64,000 bases of DNA from DAHUXN01 sp963729815 (GCA_963729815.1 CAVSPU010000001.1:248001-312000); one strand, 5' to 3'. Counted from the first letter of the stretch, positions 27,146 to 36,756 are shown. Made by a program: numbers and translations. The notes: generated from the sequence alone by a model not told the origin.

Positions 27146-28477
27146 TTAGCCCGCTCTTCGCGCACCTCGGCTCTGCACAAACTGCACCGCCTCCTCCCGG
27201 TCATGGATTGCCCCCTCAAGCTGCGCATCCTCTACCGCTTGCAGGATCTCCTTAAATGCGGGGCCGGGTGGATATCCCATTTGCTTCAGATCGTCTCCCG
27301 TCAGAAGGCGTGGCGGGTGAACGTCCTCGGGTGGCGTTTGCGCCAGGAAGCGTTGCATGAATTCGTAGTTTTCAAGGCTGCCATGGCTAGACAAGCAGTC
27401 AATTCGGTGCAACTCCATGTGCTCTTCAAAATGGGGAAGCCGGACGAATCTCTTGAGCGTCGACGCGCGCATTTGCGGCACGTCCTTGAAGCGCATGTGA
27501 TTCGCAACAAGCGACGCAATCTGTTCGGTGTCGTCGTTCGAGAAGCGAAAGCGGCGGCAGATGTGCTCCGCCATGCGCACGCCCACCTCAACGTGCTCAT
27601 TGAAGCGGATGCGGTCGGCTGGATTTGAGGGAGGCGTGAATGTCGGTGGCTTGCCCACGTCGTGCAGCAAGACGCCCCATGCCAGCGTCGGCGACACCTG
27701 CGCCGGGAGTTTCTCGAGCATCAGCAACGTGTGCGTCCACACGTCGCCCTCCGGATGAAACTGCGGCGGCTGCTCGACGCCCTTCATCCGTGCGATTTCC
27801 GGCAACAGCGGCTCGAGCAAATGCGTTTCATCGAGAAGCTCGAACGCGCGCCGCGCGGCGCCTTCCGTCAATAGTTTCGTCAACTCGTCGCGCAGGCGTT
27901 CCTGCGATACTTGCAGAATTTGCGAAGCGCGCAGGACGATGGCAGCATGCGTGTGCTCTTCGATTGCATAGTCGAAGCGCGACGCGAAGCGAACCGCGCG
28001 AACCATTCGCAGCTTGTCTTCTTCGAACCGGCGTCCGGGGTCGCCGATCGCACGGATAATCCGCGCCTGTAAATCTTCTTGCCCTCTGACAAAATCCAGC
28101 ACGCGCCCATCGCGCGGGTCCATCATCAATCCATTAATTGTGAAATCGCGGCGCAGCGCGTCATGTTCGGGAGAAGAGGAAAATTCCACGCGCACCGGAT
28201 GCCGTCCGTCTTCATAGCCTAAATCAGAGCGAAAAGTCGCCACTTCCACCTGCACCGGGCCCTCGACCACAACCACGACGCCGAACTGCGCCCCGACGGC
28301 GAGGCTGCCCGGAAAAAGTTCCAGCACCCGCTCCGGCGTCGCATCTGTCGCCACGTCGTAGTCGGCCGGTTCGCGCTCCAGAATGATGTCGCGCACGCAG
28401 CCGCCCACCAGCAGTGCCTGATAACCGGCGTCGCGCAGCTTCGCGCAAACTCGTTCGGCAGTGTCGCGTGCGCTCAC
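27146..28477 (-). CDS. CCA tRNA nucleotidyltransferase with HD domain
   Basis: A 443-residue class II nucleotidyltransferase that adds or repairs the 3'-CCA of tRNA (or is a related poly(A) polymerase). It shows ALLVGGCVRDIIL, the metal-binding DYDVATDATPE, RRDFTINGLMMDP, and the nucleotide-selecting helix EEDKLRMVRAVRFASRF, then an HD phosphohydrolase-like domain with LLHDVGKP and HVEVGVRMAEHICRRF. The HD domain is found in bacterial CCA-adding enzymes and often has phosphatase activity. Start is GTG at 28477. The next minus-strand gene upstream is the SpoIIE-type phosphatase. Confidence 0.9.
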   Translation of the reverse strand: MSARDTAERVCAKLRDAGYQALLVGGCVRDIILEREPADYDVATDATPERVLELFPGSLAVGAQFGVVVVVEGPVQVEVATFRSDLGYEDGRHPVRVEFSSSPEHDALRRDFTINGLMMDPRDGRVLDFVRGQEDLQARIIRAIGDPGRRFEEDKLRMVRAVRFASRFDYAIEEHTHAAIVLRASQILQVSQERLRDELTKLLTEGAARRAFELLDETHLLEPLLPEIARMKGVEQPPQFHPEGDVWTHTLLMLEKLPAQVSPTLAWGVLLHDVGKPPTFTPPSNPADRIRFNEHVEVGVRMAEHICRRFRFSNDDTEQIASLVANHMRFKDVPQMRASTLKRFVRLPHFEEHMELHRIDCLSSHGSLENYEFMQRFLAQTPPEDVHPPRLLTGDDLKQMGYPPGPAFKEILQAVEDAQLEGAIHDREEAVQFVQSRGARRAG

Positions 28478-28533
28478 GCTTGGATTATGTGCCTCAACGG
28501 GAGGCCGCGCAAATCCGGGTGTGTGTAAGACGT

Positions 28534-29700
28534 TTACAAGAAGCGTACGGCCATGCAGGTGATGTCATCGTGCTGGTGCGCGGGACCGACATAGGAGTCG
28601 ACGTCACCCATCAAGACGGAGAGAACTGCCGCGGCCGACTCGTTTGTAAAGGTGGCGACGCGTTGCTCCAGTCGTGCCTCGCCGTACTCCGCACCGGTTG
28701 TATCGACGGCTTCGGGCATGCCATCGGTGAAAATCACGAGAATGTCGCCGGGTTCGATCGCCACAGCTTGCGAACGGTACTCGGCGGAAGCGTCGATGCC
28801 AAACGGCATGCCGCCTTCGCCGAGGCGTTCGATAGCTCCGGAAGGGCGGCGCAGAAATGGTGCATTGTGGCCGGCGTTGACGTAGCGGATGCGGTGCGCG
28901 GATAAATCATATTCCGCCAGAAACGCCGTCGTGAAGCGCATGCCGTACAGGCTGTGCGCGCAGGCATAGTGATCGAGGTCGCGCGCCAGCTCGTCGAGAC
29001 TTCCCGGCCGCGCCGCAAGCGATTGAAGACTGGCTTGAAACGTCGCCATCAGCAGCGCGGCGGGAACGCTTTTGCCGGCAACGTCGGCGACAACCAGCAA
29101 TAGAGACTGGTCGGCACGGCCCTCGGGCCCCGCGCGCAGGAAGGCGTCGTAATAATCGCCGGCCACCGTATTTTGCGGTCGCGTGGCAAACGCGATGTCC
29201 ACGCCGGGAACGCTGGGTGCATGATCCGGTACGAGCCAATTCTGAATCTCGCGTGCGATTTGCAGGTCGCGCTTCATCGTCACGCGATCCGCCAGCTCCA
29301 GCGCCAGCAGAATAAACAAAATTAATGTACCGAATCCGCCGAAATCCAGGGTGTATTGCTGGCCGCCGAAGTTGAATCGGAAGTCCAGAATCAGGAATAC
29401 GCACGCAACCAGCAGCAGGACGCGCCGCGCCGGCGTAAGCTTCATCAGCATGGCCTGGAAAAGCGCCCAGGCCACGCGGAACCATCGTTTCCATCGCTTG
29501 CTCTTGTTTATGGATTCCCAATCCACGTCGTGCGCGTAGAACGAATATGTGGAGCGGGCGTCGGCCTTCATCTGGCCCCAGAGCTGCTGGACTTTCAGCC
29601 CATCGGTTACGCGCTCCCAATAATCGCGAAGAGAATTCTTCGGAGGCGGGCGATTGCCCGGCGGCACAGCTTCGGTCGTTCCAGGCGTGGCCATCGGCAT
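28534..29700 (-). CDS. Membrane-anchored PP2C/SpoIIE-family protein phosphatase
   Basis: A 388-residue protein. Residues ~85-140 contain two hydrophobic segments (RRVLLLVACVFLILDF and GTLILFILLALELAD); the C-terminal ~240 residues are a RsbU/SpoIIE-type Ser/Thr phosphatase domain with VAGDYYDAF, VADVAGKSVPAALLMA, YVNAGHNAPFL, PGDILVIFTDGMPEA and HDDITCMAV. The metal-binding Asp residues are all present, so the domain should be active. In other bacteria such proteins dephosphorylate anti-anti-sigma factors. No partner kinase or STAS protein is adjacent. Confidence 0.92.
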   Translation of the reverse strand: MPMATPGTTEAVPPGNRPPPKNSLRDYWERVTDGLKVQQLWGQMKADARSTYSFYAHDVDWESINKSKRWKRWFRVAWALFQAMLMKLTPARRVLLLVACVFLILDFRFNFGGQQYTLDFGGFGTLILFILLALELADRVTMKRDLQIAREIQNWLVPDHAPSVPGVDIAFATRPQNTVAGDYYDAFLRAGPEGRADQSLLLVVADVAGKSVPAALLMATFQASLQSLAARPGSLDELARDLDHYACAHSLYGMRFTTAFLAEYDLSAHRIRYVNAGHNAPFLRRPSGAIERLGEGGMPFGIDASAEYRSQAVAIEPGDILVIFTDGMPEAVDTTGAEYGEARLEQRVATFTNESAAAVLSVLMGDVDSYVGPAHQHDDITCMAVRFL

Positions 29701-29766
29701 GATTATACGTGATTCCGCGATGCCAAAGGACTGTGCTCGCGCGCTTGCGTGGGAAACTTTGCCGGG

Positions 29767-31005
29767 CTATCTGTCGTGTGGCGCGCGCAGCGATCCGCCG
29801 AGTTGAATTTTCGAGAAACCAAACTTGTCGCGCAGCCGATCCGCCGTTTTGGCCAGCCGTTCGAGTTTCTCGCGGCGCCCCGCATCGAGCAATTCGAGCT
29901 GCCCTGTCGCCGATGAAGCGGCGAGAAATGACGTGAGAGCTACGCCGACAAGCCGCACCTTCGCCGAACCGTCCCAGGCAGTCTGAAATAATTCCTTGAT
30001 CGTCGCAAATATCACAGCGTCAAGATCCATCGGCGCCGCAGGTGTGCAGCTGCGCGTAATCGTTTGAAAATTTGTGAAGCGCAGCGTCAATGTAATCGTG
30101 CGGCAGAAAAGCCCCGCGTCGCGAAGGCGTTTGCCGGCCTTTTGCGTCAGCAGGCTGAGCATGGATTCAAGCGCGTCGCGGTCGGCCGTGTCCGCGCCGA
30201 ATGTGCAATTGTGCGAAATCGATTTCGGCTCGGCATCCACGAAAAATTCGTACGTGTCCTGCCCGCGCGCCTTGCGGTGGAGCGCCGTTCCCCAGCGCCC
30301 GAAGAGTTCTTCCAGCCGCTCAAGAGAAACTGCCGCGAGTTGATGCACTTTTTCGATGCCCAGCGCATTGAGCGCCGATTCAGTCACTTTCCCGATACCG
30401 GGAATGTTGCGCACGCTGAGCGGCGCGAGAAAAATTTCCTCGCTTCCCGCAGGCACCCAGACAAGGCCGCGCGGCTTGGCCTGGTCGCTGGCGACTTTGG
30501 CCACCAGCCGCGTGCTCGCCAGGCCGCCCGAACAAGGCAGTCCGGTCGCGCGCGTGATTTCGCGAAGCAATTTGTCGGCGGCCGCAACAGGGCGGCCCAG
30601 CAGTCGCTCCGTGCCCGTAAGGTCGATATAGGCTTCGTCGATCGAAGCCATTTCGACCACCGGCGAAAATTTCGCCAGGATTCCGGCCACGCGGTCGCTC
30701 CACTGCGAATAAAGTTCGTGCCGGTTATCGAGAAAAATCGCGTGCGGGCAGAGTTTTCCCGCCGTGCGCAGCGCCATCGCCGAATGAACGCCGTAGCGCC
30801 GCGCCTCGTAGCTCGCCGACGTGACCACCCCGCGCTGATTTTTTTGCCCGCCGACCACAACCGGAAGTCCGCGAAGTTCCGGCCGGTCGAGCAGCTCCAC
30901 AGACACGAAAAATGCGTCCATGTCCACATGCAAAATCGAAACGTTGGCGGGTGCAGCGCCGGGTGATGCGTCTTGCTTGGCGCGATATTGCGCGAGCTTC
31001 GCCAC
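29767..31005 (-). CDS. dinB: DNA polymerase IV (Y-family translesion polymerase)
   Basis: A 412-residue Y-family polymerase. Palm motifs ILHVDMDAFFVSVELLD and SIDEAYIDLTG carry the catalytic acidic residues; GVVTSASYEARRYGVHSAM, the thumb helix-hairpin-helix region SVRNIPGIGKVTE and the little-finger segment KRLRDAGLFCRTITLTLRFTNF follow. It lacks a clear C-terminal beta-clamp-binding peptide; the end is GGSLRAPHDR. It copies past lesions in damaged DNA. It lies nine bases after the prmC stop in the same direction, so it may be the last gene of the prfA-prmC transcript. Confidence 0.93.
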   Translation of the reverse strand: MAKLAQYRAKQDASPGAAPANVSILHVDMDAFFVSVELLDRPELRGLPVVVGGQKNQRGVVTSASYEARRYGVHSAMALRTAGKLCPHAIFLDNRHELYSQWSDRVAGILAKFSPVVEMASIDEAYIDLTGTERLLGRPVAAADKLLREITRATGLPCSGGLASTRLVAKVASDQAKPRGLVWVPAGSEEIFLAPLSVRNIPGIGKVTESALNALGIEKVHQLAAVSLERLEELFGRWGTALHRKARGQDTYEFFVDAEPKSISHNCTFGADTADRDALESMLSLLTQKAGKRLRDAGLFCRTITLTLRFTNFQTITRSCTPAAPMDLDAVIFATIKELFQTAWDGSAKVRLVGVALTSFLAASSATGQLELLDAGRREKLERLAKTADRLRDKFGFSKIQLGGSLRAPHDR

Positions 31006-31014
31006 GGTGGCCTC

Positions 31015-31959
31015 TTATCGGGAATGATACACGCGTTCGGCGGAAAGAACTCTCGGAATGCCAGCCAAGTCGTTGGTCACACGAAGGCCGCTCCATGCTG
31101 GAGACGCATCGAGCAGCGCGCGCACGCGCTCTGCTTGTCCAAAGCCGATCTCGATGACCAGCAATCCGCCGCGCCGCAGCAACTCCCCAGCCTGCACAAC
31201 AAGAGGCGCATAAATTTCCGTCCCCGATGCGCCTCCGAATAGCGCGCCAGCCGGTTCGTGCTCGCGAACATCCGTCGGCAATTGCGCCTCTTCGTTGCGC
31301 GCAACGTACGGCGGATTGCTAACGATCAGATCGAAGAGGTTTGCATCATCGCCGGTGTCACCAGCGTCGCCCGCGCCACGTCGTTCGTGAGCGATGCCAT
31401 CGAGTAGATTGCGTTCGAGAAACCGAATCCGCTCGCCCACGCCATGCCGCGCCGCGTTGCGCCGTGCGACTTCCAGCGCCGCGGCGGAAATATCCGTTGC
31501 AACAATCTCCGCGCCGGGCAATTCGCGCGCCAGCGCAATCGCGATGCAGCCCGATCCTGTGCCAATATCCGCGACGCGCAGCTGTTCCGCCTTGCGCATC
31601 TCCCCGAGCCGCTCCATCGCGACTTCGACCACATGCTCGGTTTCCGGCCGCGGAATCAGCACCGCGGGCGTGACTTCAAATTCGAGCCCCCAAAATTCCT
31701 GCCGGCCGGTCAAATATTGCGTCGGCGTGCCGCGCCCGCGCTGTGCCACCAGCTCAAAATATTTCCGCGCATCATCCGCCCCGAGCGGCGCTTCCGGATG
31801 CGCGTAGAGCCACGTGCGGTCGCGTCCGAGCGCATGCATCAGCAGCAATTCCGCCGCGAGCGCATGCGACGGTACGTTCTCTCGATGCAATTCCGCCATC
31901 GCATCGCGTAGCGCGCTCCGCACCGTTGCCTGCGTTTCCGTTTTCGCGCGTGCCGTCAT
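31015..31959 (-). CDS. prmC: Peptide chain release factor N5-glutamine methyltransferase
   Basis: A 314-residue SAM-dependent enzyme that methylates the Gln of the GGQ motif in release factors. The N-terminal helical domain is followed by YLTGRQEFWGLEF, IPRPETEHVVE, the SAM site VADIGTGSGCIAIALA and the catalytic NPPYV. A short Gly/Asp-rich insertion (RRGAGDAGDTGDD) sits before the NPPY motif. Its ATG overlaps the prfA stop by four bases, so it is translationally coupled to its substrate's gene. Confidence 0.95.
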   Translation of the reverse strand: MTARAKTETQATVRSALRDAMAELHRENVPSHALAAELLLMHALGRDRTWLYAHPEAPLGADDARKYFELVAQRGRGTPTQYLTGRQEFWGLEFEVTPAVLIPRPETEHVVEVAMERLGEMRKAEQLRVADIGTGSGCIAIALARELPGAEIVATDISAAALEVARRNAARHGVGERIRFLERNLLDGIAHERRGAGDAGDTGDDANLFDLIVSNPPYVARNEEAQLPTDVREHEPAGALFGGASGTEIYAPLVVQAGELLRRGGLLVIEIGFGQAERVRALLDASPAWSGLRVTNDLAGIPRVLSAERVYHSR

Positions 31960-33083
31960 TCACTTTTCCCGCTCGATTTTCCTCCGGCATCGCCGTTATC
32001 GCTCAGTTCCTGCTTCAGCCGCTCCGATTCGTAATACGTCACCAGCCCGTCGACCAGCGGTCCGAGCTTTCCGTCCATCACCTCGGTCAGTTGATGAATT
32101 GTCAGCCCGATGCGATGGTCGCTGACGCGATTTTGCGGGAAATTGTACGTGCGAATTTTCTCCGAGCGGTCTCCCGTTTTGATTTGCCCCCGCCGCTCCG
32201 CCGCGATTAGCTGGTGCTGTTTTTCCTGCTCCAGTTCGTAGAGTCGCGCGCGCAGGACGCGCATGGCCTTCGCGCGATTCTTGATCTGCGATTTTTCGTC
32301 CTGCTGCGACACGACCAGCCCCGTGGGAATGTGCGTGATGCGCACCGCCGAATAGGTCGTGTTCACCGATTGCCCGCCCGGCCCCGACGAGCAGAACGTA
32401 TCCACGCGCAAATCCTTGGCCTCGATTTTAATGTCGATTTCGTCCGCTTCCGGCAGCACCGCCACCGTCGCCGCCGAAGTGTGAATCCGCCCCTGCTGCT
32501 CCGTCGCCGGAACGCGCTGCACGCGATGCACGCCGCTCTCGTATTTCAGTTTCGAATACACTTTTTGTCCCTGAATCGACGCGATGATCTCTTTCGTGCC
32601 GCCGATCGACGAAGCCGAGCTCTCCAGTACCTCCACGCGCCAGCCCTGGGATTCCGCGTAGCGCGAGTACATTCGGAACAGCTCGCCCGCGAAGAGCGAA
32701 GCTTCGTCGCCGCCCGTCCCCGCGCGAATTTCCACGATGACGTTCTTTTCGTCATTCGGGTCTTTCGGCAGCAGCAGGACTTTCAAATCCTTTTCCACCG
32801 TTTCGCGCCGCGCCTCGAGCGTGTGCTCTTCGTCGTGCGCCATCTGCTTCATCTCCGGATCGTCCGCTTCGGAAATCAATTGCTTCGCGCCCGCGATGCC
32901 TTTTTCGATTTGCTTCCACTCGCGGTATTTCTCCACGACGCCGGAAAGCTCCGCGTGCATCTTCGCCACTTTCTGGTAGCGGCCTGAATCCGCGTGCACT
33001 TCCTGCGACGAAAGCTCCTTCGTCAGCTCCTCGAAGCGAGCCTCGATCTGCTCCAGTTTTTGAAACATATTCGCATTGCTCAT
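31956..33083 (-). CDS. prfA: Peptide chain release factor 1
   Basis: A 375-residue class I release factor that reads UAA and UAG. The codon-recognition tripeptide PAT appears in HRVQRVPATEQQGRIHTS, which marks RF1 rather than RF2, and the peptidyl-transferase motif GGQ lies in SSGPGGQSVNTTYSAVRI. N-terminal coiled coil and C-terminal domain are complete. ATG 33083 is chosen because GGGAG lies six bases upstream; ATG 33068 is possible. Confidence 0.96.
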   Translation of the reverse strand: MSNANMFQKLEQIEARFEELTKELSSQEVHADSGRYQKVAKMHAELSGVVEKYREWKQIEKGIAGAKQLISEADDPEMKQMAHDEEHTLEARRETVEKDLKVLLLPKDPNDEKNVIVEIRAGTGGDEASLFAGELFRMYSRYAESQGWRVEVLESSASSIGGTKEIIASIQGQKVYSKLKYESGVHRVQRVPATEQQGRIHTSAATVAVLPEADEIDIKIEAKDLRVDTFCSSGPGGQSVNTTYSAVRITHIPTGLVVSQQDEKSQIKNRAKAMRVLRARLYELEQEKQHQLIAAERRGQIKTGDRSEKIRTYNFPQNRVSDHRIGLTIHQLTEVMDGKLGPLVDGLVTYYESERLKQELSDNGDAGGKSSGKSE

Positions 33084-33432
33084 CGCGAGCTCCCGTGAAA
33101 CGCAATCCCGCAAAACAAAATCAAGCTGAAGTTGGCAATTGGAAACGACAAAAACGGCAAACGGCGGCCGAAAAAACTGCGTCGGCGACCCCGGACGGGG
33201 CCCATGCGGGAGCGCTAATAGAACGCGGCAAACATCTTCTTCGCTACGGAGGTCCTCATTCTCACTGAATTAGATGCAGCATAGCCGTCCCCGGTTCCCC
33301 TGTCAATTCACCGTCGGGTAGGGGCCTCAGTCAAGCGCCGAGATGCGCCGGGCATGTTCCAAAACCGAGCATCGAAATCTCGGAAAATCCAGTAGTGGGC
33401 TTGATGGACGCGAATGTATGCCGGGCCGTGAC
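33084..33432. other. Intergenic region upstream of prfA
   Basis: About 350 bases between the prfA start and the end of the small membrane protein operon. It contains a short CCCC-GGAC-GGGG hairpin near 33189-33200. No rpmE or other small gene was seen on either strand, and no clear promoter hexamers. Confidence 0.4.
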
Positions 33433-33630
33433 CTAATGTCTCGCGGATGCCAAGTGATGCTGTTCTTTTTGCGCTTCCGTCTCTGGCGGCTGAACCTTTC
33501 CAAATGGGAAGCTTTTCTGGATATTTCGTTTACGGCTATTTCGTATTTCTTTCCATACGTATCCAAAAATCAAGAGGGCTCCTGCACAGAGAAGGTAAAG
33601 GGCCAGAATCAAAAGTTGAGCGGAATTCAT
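33433..33630 (-). CDS. Small one-TM membrane protein, second gene of a coupled pair
   Basis: A 65-residue protein with one hydrophobic helix (LLILALYLLCAGALLIFGYVW) and a polar, basic C-terminal tail. ATG 33630 overlaps the stop of the preceding gene (ATGA) and has a strong GGAGG five bases upstream, inside the preceding gene's last codons. That coupling is the main evidence it is real. No homologous family recognised. Confidence 0.55.
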   Translation of the reverse strand: MNSAQLLILALYLLCAGALLIFGYVWKEIRNSRKRNIQKSFPFGKVQPPETEAQKEQHHLASARH

Positions 33631-33860
33631 GTTTCCCTCCATTTCTCGAACAGAATCCCGATTATCCCGAATACAGCGGCAACCGCGAAAATTCCAAGAA
33701 CATGGCTAACGATTGCCCAAAAACCCAACCCTAATTTCCACAGTTCTCCTGTAAAACTTTTGAACCAGATATCCAGATTTCCAAAGACAAATATGAGCAC
33801 TGCCGCTTCACGGCAGAACTCGCCAACCATTTCATAAATACCTTTGCGTTCCTCAGCCAC
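33627..33860 (-). CDS. Small two-TM membrane protein, first gene of a coupled pair
   Basis: A 77-residue protein with two hydrophobic segments (EAAVLIFVFGNLDIWF and AIVSHVLGIFAVAAVFGIIGILF). The start is GTG 33860 with a weak AAGAA upstream. Codon positions and the coupled downstream gene support it. Function unknown; the pair is divergent from the REC-PAS-GGDEF-EAL gene 282 bases away. Confidence 0.55.
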   Translation of the reverse strand: MAEERKGIYEMVGEFCREAAVLIFVFGNLDIWFKSFTGELWKLGLGFWAIVSHVLGIFAVAAVFGIIGILFEKWRET

Positions 33861-34142
33861 TTCTTGACCGTAGTTGGATAATCTTCAAGTGGCGTGGGTT
33901 GTACCCCATTAATCGGGGTTCTGTAAAGGTTTTTTAATTACGCTCCTGTCCATTGGACGTGTCAATGAGTCTCAGGTTGCAGGTTTCTACTCCCAGGGGC
34001 TAGTGAAGCCATAGTACCACCGGAGACTAGGTGGAATCAAAATGAGTCACTGCCGAGAATCCAGTTGACTTCTGCCAAGAAGCAGCAATATCCTAATCTC
34101 GTAACACCTGCAACTCCCCCCTTCCAGAAAGCATGTTGAACA

Positions 34143-36281
34143 TTGTCCGCAATTACTCCGCACCATAAAATTCTCATTATTCACGATAATCTGGTCATTG
34201 CCCACGCGACTGAGGCCGCTCTCGCCGGCTCCAATACTGGTTCGTTTGATGTGGAATGGGTCCACACACTTTCCGAGGGCTTGGAGCGCCTGAACAAGAA
34301 AGAGATTGCCGCAGTCATACTCGGACTGTCGTTGCCCGATAGTAGCGGTATCGAGACGTTTGACAAGTTGTTCGTCGCCGCGCCGGGCATTCCGATTCTG
34401 ATCTCCGGAGGCGATGACGACGAAATCCTCGCAAAGCAGGCCGTGGAGCGGGGCGCCCAGGATTATCTCCTGCCGGATCACCTGAATAGCTATTCTCTGC
34501 CGCGCGCGCTGAAGAACGCAATCGAACGCAAGCGTGTCGAGGATGCATTGTTTTTGGAAAGAGAGCGCGCCATAGTCACACTCAACTCGATTGGCGACGC
34601 CGTTCTCTGTACGGGGAGTTCCGGGACAATCACTTATCTCAATCTGGTCGCGGAGGCCATGACCGGTTGGGGCCGCGATGAAGCCACTGGCAAACCGCTC
34701 TCGGAAGTCTTCCGTATTATCGATGGCACTACGCGCGAGACTGTTCGGGATCCCTTGGAAATGGCCGTCAGCCAAAATAAGACCGTAGGAATCACGCCGA
34801 ATTGCATTCTCATCCGCCGGGATGGATTTGAATCTCCGATTGAAGATTCCGCCGCCCCCATACACGACCGGGCTGGCTCGGTCATTGGGGCAGTCATCGT
34901 TTTCCATGATGTCAGCGCCGCGCGCGCCATGTCGCTCCAAATGACTCACGCTGCCCAGCACGATGTCCTCACGAATTTGCCCAATCGCATTTTGCTCAAT
35001 GACCGCATCGCTCAGTCGATTTCCCTGGCTCGCCGCCAGCGCAGGCCGGTTGCCGTGCTATTTATGGACCTGGACAAATTCAAAAACATTAACGATTCGC
35101 TCGGACATGCCATGGGCGATCGGCTTCTTCAATCCGTTTCCAAGCGATTGATAAATGTGCTGCGCCGTTCCGATACCGTCAGTCGTCAGGGCGGCGATGA
35201 ATTTGTGATGCTGCTTCCGGACCTCACTTCTGAGGAAGATGCGCCGGCTAGCGCGCAAAAAATTCTTCTTTCACTCAACGCACCGCACCCCCTCATGGGC
35301 GACGGCCTTTATATCGGCGCCAGCATCGGTATCAGCCTCTACCCGAAAGACGGAGAGGATGCCGAAACGCTGATCAAGAATGCGGACGCGGCCATGTACC
35401 ACGCCAAGAATGCCGGCCGCAATTGTTTTCAGTTCTTCAAGACGGAAATGAATCGGGAGGCGGTCAAGCGCCAGTCTCTCGAAGCGAGCTTGCGTCACGC
35501 TGTCGAGAGAGAAGAGTTCTTGTTGCATTATCAGCCGAAGGTGAATCTCGACACGGGTGAGATCACGGGCGTCGAGGCGCTGGTACGCTGGCAGCATCCC
35601 GATCGAGGGCTCGTTCCTCCCTCTGAGTTCGTCCCCGTCGCCGTGGATTGTGGCCTGATTATCCAGATCGACCGCTGGGTCATGGGCGAAGCATGCAAGC
35701 AAGCCACGGCCTGGCATCAGCAGGGGCTATCGCCCTTGCCCATTTCCGTGAATGTTTGCGATGTCGACTTCCGCAATCCAGGTTTTGTCGCCGGCGTCCA
35801 ATCAACGCTCTCGAAAACTGGACTGGAACCGCGATATCTCGAACTCGAACTTACCGAACGCGGCCTCATGGAGAATGTCAAATCCGCCGGTAGCGCGCTG
35901 CATGAGCTGAAAACCATGGGGCTGCGCCTCGCCGTCGATGGTTTCGGCACCGGCTATTCCAGCCTGAGCTATCTTCAGCAGTTTCCCCTGGATGTCCTGA
36001 AAATTGACCGCACCTTTATCGATCGCGTATCCGCTAATCTAAAGGACGCTGCAATCGTCCGGGCCATAATCGACATGGCGCGCAGCTTTAATCTTCGAGT
36101 TATTGCCGAGGGTATCGAAACGCAAGAACAGCGGACATATCTGCAGACGCAGCATTGCGCCGAAGGACAAGGCTATTTGTTCAGCCGCCCCATGTTGCCC
36201 AGAGAGTTCGCCCATCTGCTTAAAGCGGGGCTAACAAACGCCGTCGTCCGCGGAGGGAACGGCCTTCGCGCCCGCCTTTGA
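34143..36281 (+). CDS. REC-PAS-GGDEF-EAL c-di-GMP signalling protein with degenerate receiver
   Basis: A 712-residue cytoplasmic protein: receiver-like domain (8-118), PAS domain (about 135-250), diguanylate cyclase domain (about 265-425) with intact GGDEF near 348 and an RxxD inhibitory site (RRSD) five residues before it, and an EAL domain (about 445-690) with EALVRW near 475, LKIDRTFI, AEGIETQEQ and QGYLFSRP. Two oddities: in the receiver the phospho-acceptor position reads ILGLSLPD (Gly 61 for Asp) and the conserved Lys is Pro (DYLLPD); in the EAL domain the paired Asp of DDFGTGYSS is DGFGTGYSS near 597, losing one metal ligand. So the cyclase is probably active, the phosphodiesterase questionable. 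Start is TTG 34143, directly after an in-frame stop. Confidence 0.9.
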   Translation: MSAITPHHKILIIHDNLVIAHATEAALAGSNTGSFDVEWVHTLSEGLERLNKKEIAAVILGLSLPDSSGIETFDKLFVAAPGIPILISGGDDDEILAKQAVERGAQDYLLPDHLNSYSLPRALKNAIERKRVEDALFLERERAIVTLNSIGDAVLCTGSSGTITYLNLVAEAMTGWGRDEATGKPLSEVFRIIDGTTRETVRDPLEMAVSQNKTVGITPNCILIRRDGFESPIEDSAAPIHDRAGSVIGAVIVFHDVSAARAMSLQMTHAAQHDVLTNLPNRILLNDRIAQSISLARRQRRPVAVLFMDLDKFKNINDSLGHAMGDRLLQSVSKRLINVLRRSDTVSRQGGDEFVMLLPDLTSEEDAPASAQKILLSLNAPHPLMGDGLYIGASIGISLYPKDGEDAETLIKNADAAMYHAKNAGRNCFQFFKTEMNREAVKRQSLEASLRHAVEREEFLLHYQPKVNLDTGEITGVEALVRWQHPDRGLVPPSEFVPVAVDCGLIIQIDRWVMGEACKQATAWHQQGLSPLPISVNVCDVDFRNPGFVAGVQSTLSKTGLEPRYLELELTERGLMENVKSAGSALHELKTMGLRLAVDGFGTGYSSLSYLQQFPLDVLKIDRTFIDRVSANLKDAAIVRAIIDMARSFNLRVIAEGIETQEQRTYLQTQHCAEGQGYLFSRPMLPREFAHLLKAGLTNAVVRGGNGLRARL

Positions 36282-36380
36282 CACTGGGCTCTCATCTTCC
36301 CCGAACGCCGCGAGCGCATTGCTTCGAGCCTTTCTTCGGGGTGCTCGAACTCCCCGCTGACGCTGGCTTTCCTTCGCGTG

Positions 36381-36752
36381 TCAAGGCTTGGGCGGAGCGT
36401 CCGCCGCAACCTGGCCACAGCGGGTGCGCACCCATTCCCGAAACTTGTCCCGTTCCTCGGGTGTCATCTGCTCCCAGCGGTCCTTGTCCCGAAGCTGCCA
36501 ACGGCCGCGGTGGCCCGACCCGTATCGGCCAGCTCCGCGCAACCCGCCGAACAAAAGCCAACTGAGGATCATGATGCCCACTGCTTGCCAGAAAGTGATC
36601 ATTGGGAGATGGAAGAGCATGGGCATCAGCCAGTTCCACAGGTGATAGACGGCCTCGCCGACCACAAAGATCGCTATCGGGATAAAAACCAAAACTCCGA
36701 TGATAATCCCTACAATCTTCTTCGTTGTCCTGTGCGCGAACTCTGAATTCAT
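36381..36752 (-). CDS. Small membrane protein paired with ECF sigma factor
   Basis: A 123-residue protein with two hydrophobic helices (KKIVGIIIGVLVFIPIAIFVVGEAV and FWQAVGIMILSWLLFGGL) and a charged C-terminal part with WEQMTPEERDKFREWVRTRCG. It begins four bases after the sigma factor gene and is presumably co-translated with it. By position it could act as an anti-sigma or sensor partner, but it lacks the zinc-binding anti-sigma signature (HxxxCxxC), so this is inference only. Confidence 0.65.
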   Translation of the reverse strand: MNSEFAHRTTKKIVGIIIGVLVFIPIAIFVVGEAVYHLWNWLMPMLFHLPMITFWQAVGIMILSWLLFGGLRGAGRYGSGHRGRWQLRDKDRWEQMTPEERDKFREWVRTRCGQVAADAPPKP

Positions 36753-36756
36753 TTTC

